Positions 47,480 to 58,820 of a stretch of 64,000 nucleotides of DNA are shown in pieces. Numbering within the stretch: the first letter of the stretch is position 1; each line of letters starts with the position of its first letter. The position numbers were made by a program, and so were the translations under genes. This DNA comes from Perca fluviatilis (lineage: Eukaryota > Chordata > Actinopteri > Perciformes > Percidae): positions 11,667,434 to 11,731,433 of the forward strand of contig NC_053123.1 of NCBI RefSeq assembly GCF_010015445.1. Direction: 5' to 3'. The notes under the pieces are model-generated. The model saw only the letters and a program-made list of their open reading frames with translations, ran no database searches and was not told the DNA's origin.

Positions 47480-48215
47480 CGCATTGGCAACACACGGCTC
47501 AAGAAGCCGACAAATAGCCTATACCAGACTGATCTCATGAATTGGCGTATGTATGACACGCCAATTTGTATTCCGTTTTTGCGTGTTATCAAGACGCATA
47601 ATCGCATTTTTGCGTGTATATCAACGCAAATCGGCCGCCATTGGCCTATATTGCGAGTCCATTTCCGCCGTAGCGAGTGGTATAAAGGAACGGGGGATTG
47701 GGTAAGGAGATAGGGTTGGGTAAAACACAGGACTTTCACCTAGGAGAGCCGGGTTCGCGCCCCGCGTGTTGCGATTTGTCGGCTGTTTTTTGCCGTTTTT
47801 TTTTAAGTTTTGTTTTTAATAAGCCTTACCCAATGTTTCTTTCCTAAACCCAACCATTTGTTGTTGTCGTAAGCATGTTTTAGTCGTTATTTTCCGTGTT
47901 TTGTCACTGTTTTGTTACTAAAGCCTTTCCCTGTGTTCTTTTCCTAAACTCAACCATTTTTTTTTTTTCTTAACAGGCGTGTGACGTTGTTCTCGCGATA
48001 GTACGTCGCATTCTCGCGATAGCCGCATAGCGATGCGAGCCGTGGGTGGGGTCTGTTTACATCAGCTGTATCCAGCGTGTATCATACACGTGGATAGCTG
48101 AAAATGGCGTAAAATAACATGCCATTTGGCTTTCTGAAAGTGGCGTATATATTTACGCAAAGTCATGATGCCATGTTGCCTATACGCAATTCCCTCCGCT
48201 GAAAATATATAACTT
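47480..48215 (+). repeat. Unclassified repeat with tRNA-like B box
   Basis: Contains AATTGGCGT and ACGCCAATT (47538-47567) as a 9-bp hairpin stem, and AAACACAGGACTTTCACCTA with GCCGGGTTCGCGCCCC (47720-47762), a tRNA-like B box. The stretch TTTCCTAAACCCAACCATTT (47839) recurs as TTTCCTAAACTCAACCATTT about 110 bases later, an internal duplication. TGGCGTA motifs recur at 47543, 48104 and 48142. A relation to tRNA-headed fish repeats is likely, but I cannot name it. Confidence 0.55.
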
Positions 48216-48268
48216 TCATAAAACTACCCATCAGGGAATGTTAACAGGGTTGTCATAACTTTTATGAG

Positions 48269-48271
<3 letters not shown>

Positions 48272-48318
<47 letters not shown>
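48272..48318. repeat. (CT)n microsatellite
   Basis: Forty-seven bases of nearly perfect CT, inside the composite element. Confidence 0.96.
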
Positions 48319-48321
<3 letters not shown>

Positions 48322-48584
48322 ACGCACAGAGCTCCACCGGATCTTCTAAGAACGGTGACGCCATTATCAATCGAGTATTGATTGGTCAGTAGGCGGTGCT
48401 TTTACACCGGTTGATCTCTAACCTCCAACATAACCTGCTCCCGACCAGGTTAGGTGTTCAGCATTAGTTACCACAACGATTTAACCCGGTAACAAGTAAT
48501 CCACCGTCGTGATACACAAAACCCTGGGTTGAACCTGAAGTTACCTCTGTAACACCAAATCTGGCTTCGTAGTACAGGCCTCAG

Positions 48585-50566
48585 GAGTTGAATGAAGGGA
48601 GATGGGCAAGAGCCAAGAGAGCAGACAGCCTGATTGTGCAACACTTGAAAAACAAGACACTCGCCTGTTTACTTGATTATCATTTAACCAAAATGAATAA
48701 AATAAAATAAACCATAATCTTTTCTTAACCAAAGTTCTATTGTTGTCTTTACCTAACCGAACGCTCGCATGCCAATTCTGATCTCAGGTACAATAGTCCT
48801 GCGCTTTGCACGGCCATTTATGAAATTCTTTTTTGCCATTGAACATAAACCAAAGAGCAACTGTTTTTTAATTTCTAGGAGACAGCTGATTTGTGACTGA
48901 AACTGATGAATGCTTTTCCTTCAATAATTACTTTAAAGGATCCTTAGAGCAAGGACCTTTTCCCTAAACGCAGCAGTGAATGCTCCCTGTGTTCTCAGGT
49001 TGTAATTGGAGGCTCTCAATGGACAAATAGCAGCAGGCTGTGTGAATGTGAAGGAACATGATTCAGGACTACAGTAAACATAGTATCAGTTTTTTTTCAC
49101 TGGCTGACTAATATTTTCTTTTGTACATCCCAAACATCCTGCAGCATTTGTTTTTCACCTCTTCCCTTTTGATATAACATGGTATTGTAACTATTGAACC
49201 TGGTGACACTGGGAACAATGCAAAATCAGAACCGAAGCAGCCTTCTGCCATCATAAGCTCTCATGTCATTGAGGGTAGTGAGTTCTTGATCCTATGGTTC
49301 TACATGACACGCTGTTATCTCATTCATCACCTACATTAGATATGATCTTATAGCCACAGCACAGAATCGGGAGGCTGAGTTAATGGCACTTAAATATTTT
49401 CTTATCATGATCAAGTATTATTATTATCATCGTCATATTATCATCATCATACATACATAATCAAAAAGTAATTCAATTTACTTACCAAGTACCAGCAACA
49501 ACCTGGCCAACTAATAATACTATTTAATACCACTTTCCTCTACAAAATAAGCCAGTTACATATTAAAAAGTAGTCAAACGTGTCCATATAGATAGGAGCC
49601 TGTAATTACCCTTAATTGTAGTGATACATTCCAGGATTTTGTAAAGCATCACACATCATTAACTGTTATTATTGCCTCGTAAACATAATTTTAAAAGTCT
49701 GCTCAACCTTTGAACCAATTACTGTATAATAACCTATCCTGTAATAAATCCAGACATTGCAGGAAGGGATAGCTAAAATGTACTATATGAAAAGATAAAG
49801 AGAAAAAAAATTCTAAAGTAATGTCAAAGGTCAGTACAAGTCAGGTGTAAGGACGGGACCCAATGCACGCTATTGTGACGGGCCCTAGTGCAGTGTTGCA
49901 TTTTACAGCCAAATGAGTTACTATTGTATTGGGAAAGTAGGGAGTTCAAAAAAGAAAGCTATCAGAACCATGGATAGCGCTCTGACGGTCAAAGTGCTGA
50001 AATGTGAAAACAAGCATCAGCGCCTCAGAACAGAGGAGCTGTCTATTTCACTGTGGTGCTGAAATGACTGCTGAATTTTAGCAAAAGGCAATTTTTGGTG
50101 CAATGCACTCCTATATAAAGGCAAGAGATGATAGTAAAATGAAGGCATAGCAAATGGCACCGTTTTTAATTTCACATGAGTTCTACTTTGAACTCAGGTA
50201 TAATACCGAGGTGGCAATCTAACTCACTCTCATTGTTGGAGGGCCCACTCTCTCAACTGGCCCCTCTACCCGACGGGCCACAGTGCAACTGCACTGCCTG
50301 CACTGTCTATATTTACGCCCCTGAGCCAAGTGGATGACTGAGTTTAGATGGTCATAGTACATATAGGAAACTGTGAAATGTAAAATTTGAATTAACTTTT
50401 TTAGGGCAACTTTAATGTTGTGGCCTTCATTTTAAAAACAGGTTTAAGAAATTCAAAAAGGAGCCAAATGTGAATGTACAATAGCTGGGAAAAAAGGTTA
50501 TTTAGTTGCACTTTTGAGGCTAAATTAAAAATAGATGTGTAATTAAAATGTACAGTGAGTGTTTAA

Positions 50567-50568
<2 letters not shown>
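48585..50568. other. No gene; possible hAT right end at 50265-50323
   Basis: The minus strand at 50323 starts CAGGGGCGTAAATATAGACA and continues GTGCAGGCAGTGCAG, a Charlie-type hAT terminus as I recall it. Its partner might lie near 49850 (GGACGGGACCC, GACGGGCCC), but I could not pair the ends or find a TSD. The rest has no motif. Confidence 0.45.
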
Positions 50569-50608
<40 letters not shown>

Positions 50609-50609
50609 A

Positions 50610-50692
<83 letters not shown>
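50569..50692. repeat. (AT)n-(GT)n-(AT)n compound microsatellite
   Basis: About 124 bases of alternating purine-pyrimidine: AT, then a GT block (50602-50630), then AT. The AT arms are self-complementary and could extrude as a hairpin. Confidence 0.97.
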
Positions 50693-50694
<2 letters not shown>

Positions 50695-53600
50695 TAAAAG
50701 GCAGTTAATTTGTTTTTAATTAAAAAAATGTACATTTTAAATTTGAAAAAAAAAATTCTGTTGTCGGTTTCAGTGGTAATGAAGCCTTTGCACTTTTCTC
50801 AGCTCCTCAGCACACTTCAAAGCCATCAGGTCCTTGGAACACCATTAGTATCCTGCTCACATGTACAATAGCCTGTAAGCAATGGACATTGAATTAGGGG
50901 AGTGGTTTATGCTGAAGGTATGGCCACAGAGCACATTAATCTTTTATTTTCCGTCAATATTGTGGCACAACTAATGACGAGGGAAAGATTAAGCAACGGA
51001 AAACACAACATTTTGTACAGTATATAACAGTGCAAGGCTGACAAGGCCACAGAGCTGTGCTGGTGGAATTATTTGTTGGTGCAAATTACTATTATTTACA
51101 GACGATTGAAAAACATATTTTACAACACATGCTGTATTCTGTTACAGTGCTTGAAAAATCTAATGGGCAAACAATGTATTAATGCAGTCTATACTTATAT
51201 TCTGTATTTGAGGTACACAGTATTAACAAATCCTTGAACAAACAACAAATCCACCCTGCTTCACTATAGCAATGGATGTTTTACATTACAATAAAGAAAC
51301 TCAAGTAATAAACACTAATTATTACGTTTTTTCACATATCTGTGACGTGCATAGACTCTAATAGGGGGAAAATAAAAAAGGTGCATGGTTAGAGTCATCT
51401 GGCCCTCACAAGTCCTTCTGCTGGGACATAGGGTAAACATTAAGCATGTAGGTGTACCATTAGAGCAAAGGCATATGCTAGCTGGAGCAAGGTTTTAAAA
51501 GGCACACAGGCACACACCGCTCTAAGGGCAGGAACACTCTCCCTCATGCCAGTGATGGCATAATTCTTTGAATGAAAATCAGCATAGTCTTGGCCCAAGA
51601 CAGCCTTTTGTTCAAGCCTAAGTCAGAGCCCTTGAACATAATCAAGAGTTCAGTAGAACATTTCTCGCAGAGTACTGTGTTGAGTGGAAATCTACTTAAT
51701 GTGTTCTTGTTTGCTACTAAATTGCAGATTAACCCCAGAGGCTTAAACTAGCCTGCAGCTGGTGCAGAGTATTGGAACAAGGTGTCTACATGGAGCCATT
51801 TTTCTGTCTTTATCTTGTTCTTTTTAGTCCAATCTGAGTTGCCAACAAGAGGGATTTTACACAAAAGGTCAGCAATATTCACGTTATCAGAGGCAAACAG
51901 ACAAAGGTGGATGAGGCTTAAGGAAAGACATTTTATTATCATTACAAGGTTCATTTGTTAGGTTGATTTTTGACGACTTTATACTGATGATTCAGAGCTA
52001 CAAAATGTTTAATGTGAAACCAGTAAAGCTTTCAGATTCTTAGAGGTATAGTTCATTTTTTTTGTGGAAATTTGCATTTTGGCTTTCATGCAGACAGATG
52101 AGAAGACCTGAGACCTGAAGACCTGAGAGTGGTATCAAAATTCTAATATATATATAAGCATATATCCCAAAATGTGGAACTATTCATTTAACTAGCACTA
52201 AATAGCTCTTAATCAGCATTTATAATAACAATACAGCTTCTACTCATACAAAAGCCACTTTAAGATGTTCAACAGACTAAAGCATCCATATCACAGTGGT
52301 AGTTCTGTGTTGACAGTGATCAGACAAGGGGCTTGTAATGTTGTGTTACTGCTGTTAATGATAATGGGAGTGCTCTTCCTAATTACACAGCGACGTGTTT
52401 AAAAGGGTCAGAACCAGCCTTGTGTTGCCCTAAAAACCTAATTAAAATTCATTAGGATCTGTACACTGACTGCTGTCAATGTCAGCCTCTGGGCAAGTCA
52501 TTTCTTTTAACCATGTTTACAGTAGGAGGTACATGCTTTGTTGTACAGTTCAATGTTGAATGCCCTTGGGTTGCTGTAGACTTTTTCCTCGATGCATTCA
52601 GAAGGTCTCTGTAAACATGGTTGGGGTAATTGTCTGAATATGACAAGGCTCAGTGCAACATCTGAAACAGAGTTTTCAACATCCATTTATTCTTTGTCAC
52701 AAAGCCTGTGCTGGTGTTTCTCTTTTTTTTTTCATTTTTCATGTGCCATTTTTCTGATAGATCTTCCTTCATATAGTCCTTTTTACTAGAAATGTGCTGC
52801 CTAAAGTGAGAGCTCCAAAGTCCTGCAATGTGTCTTATGAGAGCACAAAGCATATGGGGGAGTATTAGAGGCCTTCTGAGGTTGGAGAGAAAATTGGCCA
52901 TTTGTCTGTCACATTCGGCCCATTCTCCCATTACCTGTACAGGCCCATTACAAGCTACAACCATAATAACTCCTTATGATCTATGACGGTGATGTGGCAA
53001 CCAACCAGTGAGACACGTGAACCCTGTGCAGGAGTTTATGTGCAGGTTTATGCTTATGTATATATTCCCGATGTGGGTTTTAAAGCTTTGTTTATTTTTC
53101 TTTTTTAAAGTGCAACTTGTGGAAAATTTCCCTGGTCGAGCCCCGAATGACTTAAATTCATAATGTCAGTGTTTTCAGCTGAAATGTAGTCTTACCTCCT
53201 GAGATTATAATGCCAATGACATATTCAAAACCCCAGAACTCATTCCTTCTGCTCAACAGTTTCCATCCCCTTTCAAGTCCTTTCCACACAAGAGGAGCTC
53301 ATGCAGAAAGGATTTGCCCTATCAACGTATTGTACCTGCTGTAAATGATAGATTTAGAGAGAGGCAGGAAAACGGCCAAAAAATAATAATCTCTTTGACG
53401 TAAGACATGACAAGTGAATAGACATAAAAAAGAAACCAAGCACACAGAAAATTGGATTTTCAAGAGTGCCTTGTCTCACAAAAAATGACCAGTCACAGGG
53501 TGTTAGTGAGGCAGACTGGCTTTCATTAGCCTAGTCATTTGGCATCACTGAACCATGAAGATGGTTAAGTGATATTATGTTAACCTCCTGTTTTACATCT

Positions 53601-55250
53601 AAAGCCGAGATTAAATGTAATTAGGTAGCTTTTGTACTTCCCACATATTCTAACGGGTAATTGATGACTGACTGAAGTCATTTACTGACTCTCTGCTCTA
53701 CTGTCTGCTCTATTGTTCTGATCTCCGCTTTGCTGTCTGCCATTTTTACAATGATTGACCAAGACCACTGACATTAGCTAGTTTGCTAAGGCTTTGACTT
53801 TCACTATGGCCACATCCAAAGGGAAATAGTGTGTCCCGTTTAGCAATTTATGATATCTTTGTATTTTTTAGCCAAGGGTTGGCTGAAAAGATGTGATGAA
53901 TGTTAAATTTCTCTATACTAATGAATATTATCAAATACAGAGAGAAGTGGAGACAAAAGACTACCCTACAGTATGTATGGGTATGTTTGACCTTTAAAAT
54001 ATAATTGATTAACTGATACTGATTCAGGTGGCCTTTTTACCAGAAACATTTACTGTTGCAGCAGGAAGTATTTTTTCTTTTATAAAAAATGCAATTTTGT
54101 CACAAATCTCAGAAGACATATATTTGGATGGTTGCTTGTGTGCAGTTACAGTAATATAATACTCACTCTCTTATGTTAGAGACAGTAAAGAAATTGTGAA
54201 CCAGAGGGCATGAGGGGATCAGTGCTTCAGTGATGTCTTATGCAGGAAAGAGTATTTTTTGTCAATGTCATTGGTCAAGGAGGAATGTGTCTTTGATTGG
54301 GTTTGGATGTTGCTGTGGAAGAGGTCATTAGCCAGCCAGTTTCCATTATATACATTTTGCAGCCTGCTGCTGCAAAATTGTTGCTGCCGCTGCTTCAGAA
54401 TTTTATTAAATGTCACGAAGTCGCAATTACGCGGAGCTATCTGCTCCACTGAACTCAAACGAACGGTCGTCTGCTCTCTCGCCCCTTACTCTCTTACTCT
54501 CCTCAACTGCGGATGAGCAACTGGAACAGGGACAGGACGTCAATCACTCGCGAAGTCATGACAACCAAATAAACAGCAGTGTGAGACAAACAGGGACGAA
54601 AGCCTTGATGGCTGCATTCCCATGAAAACTGCGATCACACGGGACCCGCAACTTATGACAGCTACAGTACAGTAGCTTAGAAATTAACAATGTGGGGCAC
54701 GGGATATGATGAATTTACTGTTTATCTGACCACAAATGAGACAAGATTTAGCTAGCTAGCAGCTAGACCGTACCCCAGGGTCCCACTGCCTCACTCCTCA
54801 CCGCTAGGAAACTACTTCGGTGTGAGGAGAGCAGACAGCAGCTGCGGAGATGAAGCTTCTATTAGCGGTTGTAGCAACTTGAATGCAGCTAGCGTGAACC
54901 CCAGCGCTGTGGGTCACAGTGGGCATCTGGCCAGCTGCAGTGCTGGATCTGACCTAAGATGCTACTGTTGCCTACTAGTAGTATTCAAGTGAGGTTCAAC
55001 CCTGATTACAAAATTTCAACTGAGAAAATCTGTCAGTTACCTATATTACTACCTGGTGTCATGAGTTGCCATTGCGTTATATGTGTCCACACAAGCAGAA
55101 GCAGGAAATCCAAACATAGCATCAGACAGTAGAGACATGTATTATAAGTCATGCCATGCAATTTGGTTCAGATGTTCATGTTCCCCTGAGGATGACTTGT
55201 AATAACTTTGGTCATCCACTAAGTTTTCATCTAACACCATAATCAGGTCA
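50693..55250. other. No gene recognised; GC-richer patch at 54410-54960
   Basis: AT-rich with short frames. 54410-54960 has a higher CpG content, CTAGCTAGC motifs and no AT runs, like the remains of an old element, but no termini are recognisable. A 104-codon minus frame at 52650-52964 has no motif. Confidence 0.45.
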
Positions 55251-55266
55251 AATTAATTAGGGTGAG

Positions 55267-55764
55267 GCTATTTGCACCCCTGGTACAATTAGCAGTGTAT
55301 GCTATTTGCACCCCTAGTACAATTAGCAGTATGCTATTTGTACCCTGGTGCAATTAGAAGTGTATGCTATTTGCACCCCTGGTACAATTAGAAGTGTATG
55401 CTATTTGCACCCTTGGTACAATTAGCAGTGTATGCTATTTGCACCCCTGGTACAATTAGCAGTATGCTATTTGTACCCTGGTGCAATTAGAAGTGTATGC
55501 TATTTGCACCCTGGTACAATTAGAAGTGTATGCTATTTGCACCCCTGGTACAATTAGAAGTGTATGCTATTTGCACCCCTGGTACAATTAGCAGTGTATG
55601 CTATTTGCACCCTGGTACAATTAGAAGTGTATGCTATTTGCACCCCTGGTACAATTAGCAGTGTATGCTATTTGCACCCCTGGTACAATTAGAAGTGTAT
55701 GCTATTTGCACCCCTGGTACAAATATCAATCTATGCTATTTGCACCCCTGTGCATTTACAGTAC
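55267..55764. repeat. Minisatellite of about 15 units of 32-34 bp, derived from a terminal repeat
   Basis: The unit is TGCTATTTGCACCCCTGGTA followed by CAATTAGMAGTGTA. Fourteen full and one partial unit are present. A 32-bp variant ending GCAGTA followed by a 33-bp variant with TGTACCCTGGTGC occurs twice (units 2-3 and 6-7), showing higher-order duplication. The unit core equals the inverted terminal sequence of the enclosing element. False frames such as 55631-55999 arise from it. Confidence 0.95.
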
Positions 55765-56020
55765 CTTGGCATATATTTACACACAGTTATCCATACTACT
55801 CATGTATTACACCTTTTTGGAATATTATCGCCCTGACATTCTTACCCTAACCATAACCATCCCTCTCCTCTTGCCTAAACCTAACCAACCCAACCAGAGC
55901 AGGCATATTCATGAGTCTTCCCCTCCCACCCTACCAAAAAAAAAGTTTGCGGGTCCTGACTTGCGCAATTGCATGCAAATTATCCAATCCAAATTTTAAA
56001 AAAATAAGATCACCACACAG

Positions 56021-56078
56021 GGGAATTGAACTCCAAACTCCCATACCAAAGGCAAGCGCACTAACCACTCACCTAGCA
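56021..56078 (-). other. tRNA-like segment (A and B box) inside the 55259 element
   Basis: The minus strand reads TGAGTGGTTAGTGCGCTTGC (A-box-like) and, after about 20 bases, GAGTTCAATTCCCC (B-box-like). It could be a SINE head or tRNA pseudogene. No cloverleaf with paired acceptor arms can be drawn that I trust. Confidence 0.5.
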
Positions 56079-56440
56079 GTTTTTTCAGAAAGTTGAACAA
56101 CTTTTTACCACTTGGTTTCTTCAAGCCTCGGTTGCTAGGTAACCATACTGTATACAAAAAAATAGGTACTAACTAACAAACTAACGGTTGTATGCTTTCA
56201 CTGAAGACAGAAAGCGCAACTGTAGTATCCATTTTCCGCTAGAAATTCAATTGTTATAAACTTTAGAGACAAAACTTCCCTAATATGCCAGTTTCTGCGG
56301 TCATGGAAGATGAACGTCCGCCATGATTTCGGTGCACGCGAGCAACGTTTTTTTGTTGTTACGTCACAGGGTGTAAATAGCTCAGCTGTGTGGCCGAGGC
56401 TATTCGTACCGGGGGTGCAAATAGACACTCCGAATTAATT

Positions 56441-56713
56441 ATTTTCTTTTGTTACTAAATACCTGCATAACTGTCATTCCCCTCAGCTGTACTTTGTGTT
56501 TACTGCTAATTTGCAAATGTTAGCATGCTAACATGCTAACCTAAACAGCATAAACATTACACCTGTTTTATATCTGCATGTTAGCTTTGTCATTTTAAAT
56601 GTGCTGACGTTAGCATTAAGCTTAAAGCTAAATTTGACCTCAGAGCGAACACAGTTTGTTGGAACAGAGTATATTTCAGTGGCTGCTGGCTATTCTTTCC
56701 TCCGTTTCTGCCC

Positions 56714-56748
<35 letters not shown>

Positions 56749-58458
56749 AATAATAATAATAATAATAATAAGAGTAGCTTTGGGGCTAGAGGGGCAGATG
56801 GACCCTCATCCACCCTCCCCCCACTACTGGTCTGACCTCCACGTCCCTTGAAAGCATGATACCTGTGAATAACCTGATTATGGCCAGGCCAGACTGCATA
56901 GGCCCACGACCCCTCACTGTGCAGGTGAGTGTTGAGGCAGTAGACGGACATGATTGACTCTCACTGCAAACCCTGTCGGAGAGCTGCGTTCCAACAGGGA
57001 AAGACAGAGAAATAGAGGGAATTTGAGATGAGGAGAAAAAGAGAGAGCCCGCCCTGCATTCTCTGGCTAATTAAGTGTTATTATCCTGCACAACAGGAGG
57101 TACCTGAGAAATAATTGGCCACAGCGACAGCTAAATGTTCCAATCTGGAGGTGAAGCCAAAAGCACTGTAAAAGGTCACATGCCATTATGCATTGCGCTG
57201 ATCTTATTAACGCTGCAGTCTGTCAAAAGACCCTCTATTAATTCATAGGCAAAATACTTCCTAGATTAAAACTATTCCCCTTCCCTCGATTTAAAACCAT
57301 CTTGTTTAGGTGAGGAAATTAGATTTTTTTTGTCTGTGATTTCTGACCTGTTCGTCAAAGAGACAATTTTGGCTTTTATTCTCACTCACCCAGTAGCGAT
57401 TATGTCTCTTTTGTAGTGCTAATGCCAAATTTAAAAGAAAAGTTATATCAGGGAAAGCATATAGAAATAATCTTCCAAATTATGAAATGTATATGCTCAC
57501 TAATATGTGAAATTTGATGAGTTTCCTCCTTCCAGCACTATGCAGACATTATCGACTGCAGTCAACAGTGTGCCATGGTGTACCAAAAATATATTTAACA
57601 TGCTAACAATATTACTTGGTGATTTCACTGATTAACATCTTTAAGAGGAGGAACTAATACGTGAAATTAGCTACTACTGAATGTTCAGTAGCTGTCTTGG
57701 TATATTTGGCACTATAGGCAAGACTTTCTGTACCCTTCTTTCATTTAAGCATATTGAAAAAAGACAGATGATTTTAGGTCATCTTTTGATTTAGCTTTTG
57801 TGTTGATTAACAGAAATATACCTCAGGATTACAAAGCCTCAACTGAATACATGGATCATACATTGAGCCAGAGGCTTTGTAATTTTGTAACTTTGTGGCT
57901 CTGTAACTTAGCTTTCACACTAGAATAACTGCTTAAAGTCCAGCTGTGTGGCAAAATTTTGTTGGAATAAATGTCGACAAAGCGGAGCGCGCAAACCTTA
58001 AACCGAAAGCTAAACATCTGAACAAAATCCTGCAATCGCATTTCTCCAGTGGCACCGAGTAATTACCTCAGATCAGTATTTAGAAATATGACTATGTGCT
58101 AATAAGAATTGATTTAACTGTTTTTATAGTTGTTGTTTTTTTATTACAATTTAATGAATAGGAGAAAATCACAGTAAAAGAGAGAATATTCACCATTTCA
58201 GATTGTGAGACTCCAGATAAAACAGCATTGGTCAGCTTAAAATAACCAATGTGTTTGGTGTCAAAGCCACAAGTGGTGCAACGTTCAGACTGTGGGTGGC
58301 AACTTGGTCTGCCACTGATCTCAAAACTTAACAGAGACTCCACTTCTTTCTGGTATTTCTTAGAGTGCTGTCCTTTTCTTCATATGTTCAGGAATTGGAG
58401 TCATGAAGCCTCAGGATTAGTGGAATTAGTTTTGCTTAAGCAGAATTGTGTCCTTGCC
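56441..58458. other. No gene; GCTAAC-rich repeat and possible conserved patch
   Basis: 56515-56545 has a short ATGCTAAC tandem often found in fish MITEs. 57040-57260 is repeat-free with balanced composition. No frame with motifs. Confidence 0.45.
56719..56771. repeat. (GAT)n(AAT)n microsatellite
   Basis: About ten GAT units pass into about seven AAT units. The minus strand gives poly-Leu and poly-Ser in a false frame (56676-56951). Confidence 0.96.
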
Positions 58459-58467
58459 CTAACTCAC

Positions 58468-58811
58468 TAGCCTGGGTAAACCCTGACTAACTTCCGGCAA
58501 ATTTGAGATTTGCTCTGCAAGTCAGTCTGGCGAAGAGTCCATTCAAACCCATTTCTAATGTCCCCAAAATCGAGGCACCAATCACAACCGTTGAGACGGC
58601 GAGCAGCTTTTTGTTTACATTCAACATGACGGCTACCGAATCGCAGCACCACCCGGATCGTTGGTCTGATTGGTTGAAGGACTATCCAATGCACCCAGAG
58701 GCGTTTGAGCGGTGTCCGTTGGTGACGCCCCTTTGGAAATGAACTGTCAATGAACCTTTCCCAGACCCACTCTCAGTTACAGCTGAGAAGGGTCTGGTGT
58801 CAACCAGGCTA
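58468..58811. mobile_element. hAT-type MITE (344 bp) with perfect TSD
   Basis: The left end is TAGCCTGGGTAAACCCTGAC; the right end on the minus strand is TAGCCTGGTTGACACCAGAC. CTAACTCAC flanks both sides (58459-58467 and 58812-58820); the true duplication is probably 8 bp plus one chance match. Both strands have false frames of 75-79 codons, without motifs. Confidence 0.9.
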
Positions 58812-58820
58812 CTAACTCAC

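Larger units (their letters stand above)
45758..48581. mobile_element. Composite TIR transposon (2.8 kb), class uncertain
   Basis: The left end is AGGCCTGTACTAGGAATCGA; the right end on the minus strand is AGGCCTGTACTACGAAGCCA. Deeper in, both arms share CACGACGGTGG and CCAGGGTTT. CAG lies on both sides (45755-45757 and 48582-48584), a 3-bp duplication compatible with PIF/Harbinger or ISL2EU, although Harbinger usually prefers TWA. The interior contains at least three other repeats (46190, 46849, 47480) and a CT microsatellite. I see no transposase of its own. Confidence 0.72.
55259..56432. mobile_element. hAT-like element (1,174 bp) carrying a minisatellite
   Basis: AATTAATT flanks both sides (55251-55258 and 56433-56440). 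The left end contains CTATTTGCACCCCTGGTAC; the right end on the minus strand contains CTATTTGCACCCCCGGTAC at nearly the same distance from its terminus. The outermost 8-9 bases match less well. An 8-bp duplication suggests hAT, though an AT-palindromic 8-mer could match by chance. The minisatellite 55267-55764 and a tRNA-like segment (56021-56078) lie inside. Confidence 0.75.

Noticed and set aside
55267..55764. CRISPR-like array
   Set aside because: Units are contiguous without unique spacers, and the genome is a vertebrate; it is a minisatellite.
56021..56078. Functional tRNA gene
   Set aside because: A and B boxes are recognisable but no cloverleaf with a paired acceptor stem can be formed.
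57901..57920. Host gene exons in the AT-rich blocks
   Set aside because: I looked for frames with domain motifs flanked by splice sites in all long blocks and found none I could defend; short exons could still be missed.
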